Shown here: positions 5,769-11,662 of the stretch, in pieces
Layout of the letters: each line of letters begins with the position of its first letter
Numbering within the stretch: the stretch's first letter is position 1
The notes under the pieces: generated by a model
Told to the model about the DNA's origin: nothing
What the model saw: the letters and a program-made list of their open reading frames with translations, nothing else
Database searches by the model: none
Position numbers and translations under genes: made by a program
Virus record (IMG/VR): IMGVR_UViG_3300037180_000041
Location: 1 to 39,393 of that record
Length of the DNA stretch: 39,393 nucleotides
Source of the DNA: a virus
Strand: one strand, 5' to 3'

Positions 5769-5944
5769 AGCCGAATCCTATCCAGGCCACTCGGGCCGAT
5801 CTGGTTGCGGGCTTGGCGAAGCAGGCCGGAGTCACGCCCGGTATTCCAGAGGCGGCGAAGTTGGGCTTTCCATGTCCGTCCGTGCTCGGCGGCGAACGCC
5901 TTCAGGCGGTCGAGGATTTCGGGGTCAATTGTCGTGGTCGTCAT
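5765..5944 (-). CDS. 59-residue conserved small protein, first gene of the leftward operon
   Basis: The ATG at 5944 has GGAG seven bases upstream. The protein has a helical N-terminus (DPEILDRLKAFAAEHGRTWK) and a C-terminal LLRQARNQIGPSGLDRI, a pattern I recall from many small planctomycete proteins ending in 'LRNQFGP..L'. Function unknown. It is the first gene after the promoter at 5996-6024 and overlaps the next gene by four bases. Confidence 0.7.
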   Translation of the reverse strand: MTTTTIDPEILDRLKAFAAEHGRTWKAQLRRLWNTGRDSGLLRQARNQIGPSGLDRIRL

Positions 5945-5995
5945 GATCAGGTCTCCGTTTCCGTCTTCAGCCGGGACATCCGACTGACATTAATC

Positions 5996-6024
5996 ACTCT
6001 AGCAATTCCAATCACAGGAATCAA
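5996..6024 (-). promoter_or_regulatory. Promoter for the leftward operon
   Basis: On the minus strand TTGATT (6024-6019) and TAGAGT (6001-5996) are 17 bases apart, 52 bases before the ATG at 5944. The rest of the divergent gap 5945-6140 holds a weaker plus-strand candidate (TATATT at 6112-6117) ahead of the gene at 6141. Confidence 0.5.
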
Positions 6025-6140
6025 GAGGGCACTGGAAAAATTCTCGTGATCTTGTCTTGGCGGGTTCGAAGGTGTAGGATTGCGCAGTATGGCAACCGTT
6101 TTGCTCGGTGATATATTGGTTTCGCGTGATCGGAGGTCCT

Positions 6141-6383
6141 ATGGGCGATGCGATGTTGATGGAACGGACTGGTCGAATGGCGAAACCGAAGGGTCGGCCG
6201 AAGCGGTCGGAGCGGGACGATATGACGGTTCGGCTTGAGCGGCGGCTTGCGATGATGTTGAAATCCATCGCTGATTACCGGGGCATCACGGCGGCCGAGC
6301 TGCTGTCGGATCTGGCCCGGGAACCACTGACCCGGGCTTACGGCCAGATGTTGCGGGAGCTGAACCCGAAGGGCGGCAACTGA
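6141..6383 (+). CDS. Ribbon-helix-helix-like DNA-binding protein
   Basis: 80 residues. After a basic GRPKRSERDD segment, residues about 31-60 (MTVRLERRLAMMLKSIADYR, then GITAAELLSDL) fit a beta strand plus two helices of the MetJ/Arc/CopG fold. Such proteins are repressors or antitoxins; no toxin is adjacent. GGAGG lies before the ATG at 6141, which is chosen over an upstream ATG. As the first rightward gene facing the leftward operon, it is a candidate regulator of both. Confidence 0.7.
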   Translation: MGDAMLMERTGRMAKPKGRPKRSERDDMTVRLERRLAMMLKSIADYRGITAAELLSDLAREPLTRAYGQMLRELNPKGGN

Positions 6384-6454
6384 CCTGCCCGACCCGCCGC
6401 CAGCAGACCGGGCCGCTGGACGACCGGATCCGGCGGAACTGCGAAGGAGACTGA

Positions 6455-6724
6455 ATGACCGAAACATCGAAGCGTTTCCGGCCGCCGGCGGACCGGCTGG
6501 ACTGGCAGGCGGCTGGTCTGATCGGCGATCTCAAGGAGGGACCGCTCTACCTGCTCGCGTACCCGGACGACGATGGCGACGGATATTCATACGACATCGT
6601 GTTCCGGGACACGCTGATGGATGGAAACCCGCTCCGACTGTGGACGGAGCGGGATATGGATTGGACAGACGAACGCTGGGATGCGGTTGAATGGGTCGCG
6701 ATGCTGGACCCCTGTCGGTACTGA
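6455..6724 (+). CDS. Acidic small protein of unknown function
   Basis: 89 residues with a GGAG ribosome site before ATG 6455. It is acidic and Trp/Asp-rich (YPDDDGDGYSYDIVFRDTL, MDWTDERWDAVEWV), suggesting a small folded binding protein or a DNA-mimic-like surface; the latter is speculation. No known domain. Confidence 0.6.
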   Translation: MTETSKRFRPPADRLDWQAAGLIGDLKEGPLYLLAYPDDDGDGYSYDIVFRDTLMDGNPLRLWTERDMDWTDERWDAVEWVAMLDPCRY

Positions 6725-6737
6725 GAGGAGATGAGTG

Positions 6738-6956
6738 ATGGAACCCATCTGCGAGGTTTGCCTCGAGCCAATCGAGAGCGAGGACGGTCTGTCGTATTAT
6801 TGTGAGGGCGACTGTGGCCGCTGCGGCTTCTGCATCGACTGTGCGCTGCCCGAAAATCACGACTGCGGGGAAGACGAAGAAGCCGACGAGGATTTGTGCT
6901 CAGGCTGTGAGGAAGACGAGCTGGCCGAACAGCCGGCAGGCGGTCCCGATGCCTGA
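6738..6956 (+). CDS. Cys-rich zinc-binding small protein
   Basis: 72 residues from ATG 6738 (a GTG at 6735 is also possible) after a GAGAGGAG ribosome site. Cys pairs at CEVC and CSGC and the cluster CEGDCGRCGFCIDC form a treble-clef or B-box-like zinc site. The C-terminus is very acidic. It overlaps the next gene by eight bases. Role unknown; probably a protein- or nucleic-acid-binding accessory factor. Confidence 0.6.
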   Translation: MEPICEVCLEPIESEDGLSYYCEGDCGRCGFCIDCALPENHDCGEDEEADEDLCSGCEEDELAEQPAGGPDA

Positions 6957-7185
6957 CCGGACTGAAAATAATCCGATGCCGTGCCCGTTCTGTGGAGGGG
7001 TGGAGCGTATCCTGGAGCTGTCGCCCTCGTTCCGGGTCCGCTGCCTGGCCTGTCAGGCGAGTGGTCCGCCATCCGATCGGCCACTCGAGGCCCTGCGCCT
7101 GTGGTCCGATCAGGTCCGATCATTCCGCCGATCCGGCCTGGTCGACGTGGAAACTGATGACAGTGGCGTAAACACGCCGATGTGA
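6949..7185 (+). CDS. Lar-like zinc-ribbon (restriction-alleviation family) protein
   Basis: 78 residues. CPFCGG (C12, C15) and VRCLACQASGP (C32, C35), then EALRLW, match the Lar/YdaE-type restriction-alleviation pattern seen in lambdoid phages. Lar of Rac modulates EcoKI restriction; whether this protein does so is inference. The start overlaps the upstream stop by eight bases. The C-terminal ~25 residues are outside the family core. Confidence 0.65.
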   Translation: MPDRTENNPMPCPFCGGVERILELSPSFRVRCLACQASGPPSDRPLEALRLWSDQVRSFRRSGLVDVETDDSGVNTPM

Positions 7186-7261
7186 TAGAGTAAGATCCTG
7201 TTCGGCCGGGCAGTCCGGCCGGGAACCAGACAGCGGGCAGCAGCAGACGGAGGACAGGCAG

Positions 7262-7543
7262 ATGGTTGCGACAGCAACGAAACGCGGCAGACCGACGACA
7301 GCCGGACGGACAACCGGCGGAACAGCGGCGGCAACGCCGACAACGGCGGCGGCATGGAAGATCAAGCTCTGTACTAGCAACGGTGAGATGTACAACGGCA
7401 ACTATACGGCCGGGGACGCCCGAAAGGCGAAAGCCAAAGGCCAAACGATCATGAATATGATCGATTCCGGGAAAGCCGTCCGCGGGTTCATTTTCACCTG
7501 GGACGGTCCCGACCTGCCGGCCCCCGTAAAGCGGTCTGGCTGA
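7262..7543 (+). CDS. Small basic protein of unknown function
   Basis: 93 residues. The N-terminal 30 residues are a Thr/Ala/Gly low-complexity stretch with a GRP core like an AT-hook; the C-terminal 60 (WKIKLCTSNGEMYNGNYTAG, GFIFTWDGPDLP) look folded. GGAGG lies nine bases before the ATG. It is the last gene before the terminator at 7573-7613. The 76-base gap before it contains a GGCGT/ACGCC hairpin at 7165-7178. Confidence 0.6.
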   Translation: MVATATKRGRPTTAGRTTGGTAAATPTTAAAWKIKLCTSNGEMYNGNYTAGDARKAKAKGQTIMNMIDSGKAVRGFIFTWDGPDLPAPVKRSG

Positions 7544-7572
7544 TCCGGTCCGGACCGGCGGTCAGCAGACGG

Positions 7573-7613
7573 AAAAGCCCCGCATGCAGCCGGTCAGGCT
7601 GGCGGGGCTTTTT
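7573..7613. terminator. Bidirectional terminator between convergent operons
   Basis: AAAAGCCCCGC pairs with GCGGGGCTTTT, with a second stem CAGCC/GGCTG inside, and TTTTT follows on the plus strand while AAAA precedes. It ends both the rightward operon 6141-7543 and the leftward genes from 9318 to 7633. Confidence 0.9.
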
Positions 7614-7632
7614 GCTGCGCTGGCGGGGCGGG

Positions 7633-7974
7633 TCAGGCGGTCAGTTGCTTCGCGTCGGATGTCCATATCCATCCATCTTTCATGCCAGGGTCTTGCTTCG
7701 CGGGCATGGCGGTTGGGGGTTCAGGCTGGCGGGTCAAGCGGGCTTGCTTCGCGACGGTACGGGAGAATCCGTCGGGCGTGATCACGCGACACTCAGCCCA
7801 AATCGTGCCGGTGGGTCCGTCTGTTTTGGTTGCCGGATAACGGCTAGCGTGCTCGATCGCCGCTTCGGCGGTGCTGAAATACGCTCCTAATCTGTGATCA
7901 GATTTCACTTCGTGGTCCTCCGTCAAAATGCATCCCAGGATTGTGATGTAGTAGCGTGATTTGGGGGCTGTCAT
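7633..7974 (-). CDS. Small phage protein of unknown function
   Basis: 113 residues. A beta-rich N-terminus (KSRYYITILGCILTEDHEV) and a helix YFSTAEAAIEHASRY are followed by TGTIWAECRVITPDGFSRT and a Pro-rich tail. Start ATG 7974 has GGAG upstream, located in the duplicated 80-bp block. Last gene before the terminator. Confidence 0.65.
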   Translation of the reverse strand: MTAPKSRYYITILGCILTEDHEVKSDHRLGAYFSTAEAAIEHASRYPATKTDGPTGTIWAECRVITPDGFSRTVAKQARLTRQPEPPTAMPAKQDPGMKDGWIWTSDAKQLTA

Positions 7975-7977
7975 CGG

Positions 7978-8073
7978 TCAGGTCTCCTTGCGGTTGCGGG
8001 TCTTGGTTCGGGTCGGTACTGCCGCCGCCGGCACGGGCCGGCAGACGGCGGAATTGGCTGGGCTCCTGATCAT
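7978..8073 (-). CDS. 31-residue protein born from a duplicated gene tail
   Basis: The ATG at 8073 overlaps the upstream TGA (ATGA) and the TGA is three bases before the next ATG, so the frame fits the operon exactly. After MIRSPANS it reads AVCRPVPAAAVP and ends RKET, the same frame and nearly the same end as the RHH protein 8391..8621 (AVCRPVPAATEP ... SKET). It therefore lacks the DNA-binding fold and is probably a decaying fragment or only a translational coupler. Confidence 0.5.
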   Translation of the reverse strand: MIRSPANSAVCRPVPAAAVPTRTKTRNRKET

Positions 8074-8387
8074 GTTCGGTTCGCGGCTTGCTCGCCACGG
8101 ACGCGAGCCTTCATTTCTTTTGCTTTCTTTCTTGCCTCAGTCTCCATGCCCTTGACTAAGGCGTGAATCTCGATCTCGGACAGGTCGCTAGTGATGCGCC
8201 GGACGATCGTGTTGCCGTGCTTCGGGTCCGGCATCTTCACCCACATCCGATAGTCAGTCTTGGACTGGCCTTCCTCGGAGTAGCAGCACCGGTCGGCATC
8301 TTGCCGGAGCCCAGGATATAGGGCCTTGATTCGGGCCTCGATTGCGTTCGCGGTTGCCAGATCGAAAAATCCTTCGCGGGTCGTCAT
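8070..8387 (-). CDS. Small phage protein of unknown function
   Basis: 105 residues. It begins MTTREGFFDLATANAIEAR and contains RMWVKMPDPKHGNTIVRRIT, then a helix-rich basic end (EARKKAKEMKARVRG). GGAG precedes the ATG at 8387. It sits between the RHH gene and the tiny duplicated gene, overlapping the latter by four bases. No family recognised. Confidence 0.65.
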   Translation of the reverse strand: MTTREGFFDLATANAIEARIKALYPGLRQDADRCCYSEEGQSKTDYRMWVKMPDPKHGNTIVRRITSDLSEIEIHALVKGMETEARKKAKEMKARVRGEQAANRT

Positions 8388-8390
8388 CGA

Positions 8391-8621
8391 TCAGGTCTCC
8401 TTGCTCTTGCGGCTCGGTTTCGGTGCGGGTTCGGTCGCCGCCGGCACGGGCCGGCAGACGGCGGGGTGGCGGCGGATGGCGTCGCGGATGGCGTCTGAGT
8501 CGGACGGCACGGGGCCGCCCGGCTCGGCGATGGATGCGCGGATCGTTTCGACAGCCTCCAGGTCGCGGGGGTACAGGCTGATGGATGCGGATTTGCGGCC
8601 GGCGGCGGGTTGGCGGGGCAT
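8391..8621 (-). CDS. Ribbon-helix-helix (CopG-like) protein
   Basis: 76 residues. ASISLYPRDLEAVETIRASI gives the beta strand and first helix, PSDSDAIRDAIRRHPA the second helix, as in CopG/Arc repressors. The C-terminal tail is Pro/Lys-rich and is the source of the duplicated block at 7972-8051. Four bases separate it from the upstream stop. Probably an autoregulator within the 9318-7633 operon. Confidence 0.65.
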   Translation of the reverse strand: MPRQPAAGRKSASISLYPRDLEAVETIRASIAEPGGPVPSDSDAIRDAIRRHPAVCRPVPAATEPAPKPSRKSKET

Positions 8622-8624
8622 GAG

Positions 8625-8981
8625 TCAGCTCCAATTTAAAGCGGCCAGTGGGATGTTCTGGATGCATCCGGCCGGGATCCGGCGACGGACGACCGGGTGG
8701 GGGTATTCGCGCCCCATCTCGACCTGGCCGTCAAAATCATCGGAGTCTACGTCGATCGAGAGGATGTCACCGCCGGGCCGAAATTCAAGCAGAAACGCTT
8801 TCGCTTCGACCAGCGTGGTATGACAGTGAATGTACTGGCCGTCGCTGTGGTAGTACTCGCCGGGGTCAACCTCAGGCCAATTCTCGGCGATCAACTTCGC
8901 AGTCTCGTCGCACCAATCCATCTGTTGCGACAAAGACTTCAGGTCGTCTCCGTCCCATTTGTCCGTCACATGGTAAATCAT
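8625..8981 (-). CDS. Acidic small protein of unknown function
   Basis: 118 residues from ATG 8981 (MIYHVTDKWDGDD), preceded by a purine-rich leader with GAGGACCGAGAG. A longer frame from ATG 9125 is possible, but its extra 48 codons include rare AGA/TTG/ATT codons and the promoter 9031-9059, so I prefer the short form. Sequence features: WDGDDLKSLSQQMDWCDETA, HCHTTLVEAKAFLLEF and IDVDSDDFDGQVEMG. No domain recognised. Confidence 0.6.
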   Translation of the reverse strand: MIYHVTDKWDGDDLKSLSQQMDWCDETAKLIAENWPEVDPGEYYHSDGQYIHCHTTLVEAKAFLLEFRPGGDILSIDVDSDDFDGQVEMGREYPHPVVRRRIPAGCIQNIPLAALNWS

Positions 8982-9030
8982 CTCTCGGTCCTCTGTCTCG
9001 CGTCTCGTGTCCTCTCGTCTCCACAATCTA

Positions 9031-9059
9031 ATAATACGCTCCGTGTGATACAAAGGCAA
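9031..9059 (-). promoter_or_regulatory. Sigma70-type promoter inside the leftward small-gene set
   Basis: On the minus strand TTGCCT (9059-9054) and TATTAT (9036-9031) are 17 bases apart. It would start transcription near 9024 and express the genes from 8981 down to 7633. Confidence 0.65.
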
Positions 9060-9126
9060 CACACCATCCCCGAATTCCGAAAAGAATTTCCGCCAGCGCA
9101 TGAGCGTCCAACGATTCAGGCTCATC

Positions 9127-9318
9127 TCACTGTCCTTTCGCGGTTCGGGTTCTGGCTGCGGTTGCGGTTCGGCCGCGGTACTCCCGCAGCAGGAACCGGA
9201 CGGCCTCGGATCGGTTCGGGGGCTGGCCCGGTTCAGCTCGCTCTATAGCGAGCTGGTGCAATGCGGCGAAGTCGTCGCAGGTCAGGGTCAGCAGGATTTT
9301 CGGGTTGGTGGTCGGCAT
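9127..9318 (-). CDS. Ribbon-helix-helix protein, likely autorepressor
   Basis: 63 residues. KILLTLTCDDFAALHQLAIE gives the beta strand and first helix, and RSEAVRFLLREYR the second helix of a CopG/Arc-like fold; the tail is basic. It is the first gene behind the promoter at 9354-9382, which carries two tandem 11-bp repeats one helical turn apart, the usual operator layout for RHH dimers. Autoregulation is inferred. Confidence 0.65.
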   Translation of the reverse strand: MPTTNPKILLTLTCDDFAALHQLAIERAEPGQPPNRSEAVRFLLREYRGRTATAARTRTAKGQ

Positions 9319-9353
9319 GGCTGGCTCCGTGTCTGTCTTGCGTCCACACCTGA

Positions 9354-9382
9354 AATATATCCCCGATATATCCCCGCGTCAA
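9354..9382 (-). promoter_or_regulatory. Promoter with tandem 11-bp operator repeats
   Basis: On the minus strand TTGACG (9382-9377) and TATATT (9359-9354) are 17 bases apart. The spacer and the start of the -10 box are two perfect tandem copies of CGGGGATATAT (9376-9366 and 9365-9355). The first gene downstream is an RHH protein. Confidence 0.75.
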
Positions 9383-9421
9383 CACCCCTGTCCGGAAAAC
9401 CCCGGAATTCCATCCGCGCGC

Positions 9422-9465
9422 AAAAAAACCCGCTGACCGCGGGCTGGGGATACCGGGTCAGCGGG
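9422..9465 (-). terminator. Rho-independent terminator
   Basis: On the minus strand CCCGCTGACC (9465-9456) pairs with GGTCAGCGGG (9438-9429), followed by seven T (9428-9422). It lies just upstream of the RHH promoter and insulates it from the serine recombinase transcript. The 417-base gap 9319-9735 holds this, a second terminator, the RHH promoter, and a TCCGCCGC/GCGGCGGA hairpin near 9688-9710; no gene is seen. Confidence 0.85.
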
Positions 9466-9604
9466 CCTGTCGGTGGGGGACTGAGAGGTCTCTTCACTGC
9501 ACTGTTGGTATCGGTAAAACCGCCGCCGGATCATTACCCCCGGCGGCGGCCTCGATAGCGGGCGGCGGGCTTGCACCGCCATACGGATTATACCGACGCG
9601 CAAG

Positions 9605-9636
9605 AAAAAAGCCGCCGAGGGGTCTCGGGCGGCTTT
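9605..9636 (-). terminator. Rho-independent terminator of the serine recombinase gene
   Basis: On the minus strand AAAGCCGCC (9636-9628) pairs with GGCGGCTTT (9616-9608) and the T run continues to 9605. It is 100 bases after the stop of the recombinase gene. Confidence 0.8.
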
Positions 9637-9735
9637 CCGCGTCCGCAGCGTGGGCTACTGTCCGGGCAGTAACACCGGGTCCGGCCGGTCCGCCGCTGCT
9701 GACGCGGCGGACAGTAGCCGATCGGGGCCGATCGG

Positions 9736-10431
9736 TCAAGCCCGCTCCAGGATCCGGCGGATCGTGGCGGGCTGCCAGGGGCGCCCCTCTTTCGTTTTGA
9801 TCCCGTGCTCATCCGCCAGCCGGCAGAGATCCCGGAATGTCGCCCCTGTCTGCCGGGCCTCGGACAGGATCCGGATCGCCTCGAGCTCGGTCAGGTTCGG
9901 TACCAGGGTCTTGCCATCGGCAGCCAGGTCGTACCCGAACCGCAGTCGGCCGCACCGCTCCCCGCGCGCGATCTTGCCCTGCAGGGTGTCGCTGGTCCGT
10001 TCTCCGATGATCTCCCGCTCCCATTGACTGACGCTCATCAGGACGTTCAGAACCAGTCTGCCTGACGCCGACCTGGTATCGATCGAGTCGTTCACCGAGA
10101 ACAGGCGGGCACCCCCCTTCTCGGCGAACAGCTCCTCGATCAGCGATGCCCAGTCCCGGATTGACCGGGACAGCCGATCCAGCTTCGAAATGATCATTCC
10201 GTCGGCCCGGCCGTCCCGCAGCTCGGCCAGCACGTATCGGATCCCGGGGCGGTCCAGGTTCTTCCCGGACTGGCCCGGATCGCTCCACAGACCGACCAGG
10301 TCCAACTCGTAAAGGGCACAATACGCACGGATTTTCTCCTCTTGCATGGCGAGACTGGACCCGCCGCGGGCCTGTTCTTCGGTCGAAACCCGCGTGTATC
10401 CGATGACGCGCGGCCTTGTAACACTTGTCAT
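9736..10431 (-). CDS. Serine recombinase (resolvase/invertase family)
   Basis: 231 residues. The N-terminal resolvase domain (about 8-150) has IGYTRVSTEEQ with nucleophile S16, the ISKLDRLSRS motif (82-90) with the catalytic Arg pair, and SVSQWEREIIGERT (133-146). A short recombinase domain with a helix-turn-helix follows (GATFRDLCRLADEHGI, WQPATIRRIL). The long C-terminal part and zinc ribbon of large phage serine integrases are missing, so it is closer to resolvases or invertases. ATG 10431 is chosen because upstream sequence in frame is not protein-like. Its site may be the inverted repeat 10462-10491. Confidence 0.9.
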   Translation of the reverse strand: MTSVTRPRVIGYTRVSTEEQARGGSSLAMQEEKIRAYCALYELDLVGLWSDPGQSGKNLDRPGIRYVLAELRDGRADGMIISKLDRLSRSIRDWASLIEELFAEKGGARLFSVNDSIDTRSASGRLVLNVLMSVSQWEREIIGERTSDTLQGKIARGERCGRLRFGYDLAADGKTLVPNLTELEAIRILSEARQTGATFRDLCRLADEHGIKTKEGRPWQPATIRRILERA

Positions 10432-10461
10432 TGGGTGTATCACATCTGATGGTTGCCGATT

Positions 10462-10491
10462 CTTGTTTGCAAACGACCGTCTGCAAACAAG
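10462..10491. repeat. 10-bp inverted repeat upstream of the serine recombinase
   Basis: CTTGTTTGCA (10462-10471) and TGCAAACAAG (10482-10491) are perfect inverted copies separated by ten bases, about 30 bases before the recombinase start and in the divergent region before the sigma factor gene. It could be the crossover or res-type site of the recombinase or an operator. Confidence 0.6.
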
Positions 10492-10677
10492 CCTATCACC
10501 GCGCGCCGGAAATGCCGGTTTTTCCGCCCGATTCCGGCCGCCGCCGGTCCGGATCTGCCGGACGGTAGGGTTTACCCGATCGTAACGACCGGCAGAATTA
10601 TAATTGTCGGGATTGATGTCCTTTTTTGGCGAAAAGTCCGCATTCTGAAGGTATACGCTGCACCTAGATCCGCACCA

Positions 10678-11187
10678 ATGCCGAGGCCGACGTTGACGGG
10701 GAAAGCCCTGGAGGCGAGAGATGCGCTCATAACCGAGAATAGGGGGCTGGTCGGACTGGCCGTCTCCGGATTCCGCCGGGCACGTATCGACTGGGAAGAT
10801 CTCGAATCGGAAGCCGTTCTGGCTCTGGTTGAGGCGGCCACCCATTACCGATCTGAGCTTGGTCCATTTTCGAGCTATGCGTTGCCACGCATCAGATTCG
10901 CAATCGTACATGCGATTGCCCGCGACTGTTCTCCCGGCAGCGGATCGGATTACGACCTTGACTTGATCCCGGACCGCGACCACGAAGAGCCAGATTACGA
11001 CCGCCTCTGGGAAGCCGTCGATAGACTGCCGGATCGGGCGCGAGCCATCGTGCTCGAGGCGTTCAGCCTGACCGACCGGGACCCGGACCGGGCAGCGATC
11101 GCCAAGCGGAATAAGATCAGCGAAAAGACAGTTACTCGAATCAAGAATCAAGCACTTGAGACGCTGAGAGAATCACTGTCCGCCTGA
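10678..11187 (+). CDS. Phage-encoded sigma-70 family factor
   Basis: 169 residues. Residues about 17-83 (LITENRGLVGLAV, WEDLESEAVLALVEAA, FSSYALPRIRFAI) match region 2 that binds core polymerase and the -10 element; residues about 108-166 (RLPDRARAIVLEAF, ISEKTVTRIKNQALETLRES) match region 4 with its helix-turn-helix. A region 3 linker is short and acidic. It stands just before the rightward late genes, so I infer it directs host RNA polymerase to phage promoters. The ATG at 10678 is the first start giving the conserved N-terminus. The 246-base gap 10432-10677 has the inverted repeat and a palindromic AATTATAATT at 10597-10606. Confidence 0.85.
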   Translation: MPRPTLTGKALEARDALITENRGLVGLAVSGFRRARIDWEDLESEAVLALVEAATHYRSELGPFSSYALPRIRFAIVHAIARDCSPGSGSDYDLDLIPDRDHEEPDYDRLWEAVDRLPDRARAIVLEAFSLTDRDPDRAAIAKRNKISEKTVTRIKNQALETLRESLSA

Positions 11188-11199
11188 CAGGGGAACCGA

Positions 11200-11472
11200 G
11201 TGAACCAACGGCCGCCGCGGCTGATTCCCATGTTTCCTATCGACTCTTACGTGCCACTATCGGCCTGCCCACACCGCGGGCCGCTACGTCGTGGCTGTCC
11301 CTTTGTCTGCGGCTGCTGCTGGTGCAGCGGTCAGGACCATCTGCCGTATTTCCGCCCTGACCGCACCGACCCGAAACCCGAGAAACGCCCTGCCCCGCCG
11401 AAACCCGGACAGCCGCTGACGCGGCGGCAGAAGAGAGCGATTCAGTTTGCCACCACTGACACTGACCAATAA
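11200..11472 (+). CDS. Cys-rich small protein of unknown function
   Basis: 90 residues from a GTG at 11200. Six Cys between residues 23 and 42 (ACPHRGPL, CPFVCGCCWC) and H47 suggest a metal-binding knuckle; the C-terminal half is Pro/Lys/Arg-rich (PEKRPAPPKPGQPLTRRQKR). It lies between the sigma factor and the methyltransferase genes. No family recognised. Confidence 0.55.
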   Translation: MNQRPPRLIPMFPIDSYVPLSACPHRGPLRRGCPFVCGCCWCSGQDHLPYFRPDRTDPKPEKRPAPPKPGQPLTRRQKRAIQFATTDTDQ

Positions 11473-11662
11473 CGACAAACACGACCTGGCCGGCTGCCTG
11501 CGGGACACCGCCGCCCGCCGGCCGGAAGCGGATCTGCTGGCGGATTTCATTGACCCGGTGGAATATCCGACGGCCGAACAGCTCGAGATGGCGGATCTGG
11601 TCCGGAACTATCTGGACCGGGACCAGCGGGAACTGGAGCGGGAGAAACAGCGGAAGCCATGA
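11447..11662 (+). CDS. Small helical acidic protein
   Basis: 71 residues from a TTG at 11447, overlapping the upstream gene by 26 bases; the start is uncertain. The sequence (DLAGCLRDTAARRPEADLL, AEQLEMADLVRNYLDRDQRE) is helical and acidic. Its stop overlaps the methyltransferase ATG (ATGA), supporting co-translation. Confidence 0.5.
   Translation: MPPLTLTNNDKHDLAGCLRDTAARRPEADLLADFIDPVEYPTAEQLEMADLVRNYLDRDQRELEREKQRKP

Larger units (their letters stand above)
7972..8464 (-). repeat. 80-bp imperfect direct repeat (7972-8051 and 8385-8464)
   Basis: Both copies run from a start codon back through GGAGACCTGA and a shared block of about 28 identical bases ending in the GTCTGCCGGCCCGTGCC region. 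In the second copy this is the C-terminal coding end of the RHH gene 8391..8621; in the first it forms most of the tiny gene 7978..8073. Confidence 0.7.

Noticed and set aside
5506-5835. Minus-strand 109-codon frame
   Set aside because: The alternative frame 5490..5768 starts with an ATGA overlap behind a gene with a clear ribosome site; this one has neither.
10597-10606. Promoter -10 box TATAAT for the sigma factor or recombinase
   Set aside because: No matching -35 at the right distance on either strand.
10432-11151. Long N-terminal extension of the serine recombinase
   Set aside because: The resolvase domain begins right after ATG 10431, and the extension runs antisense to the sigma factor gene.
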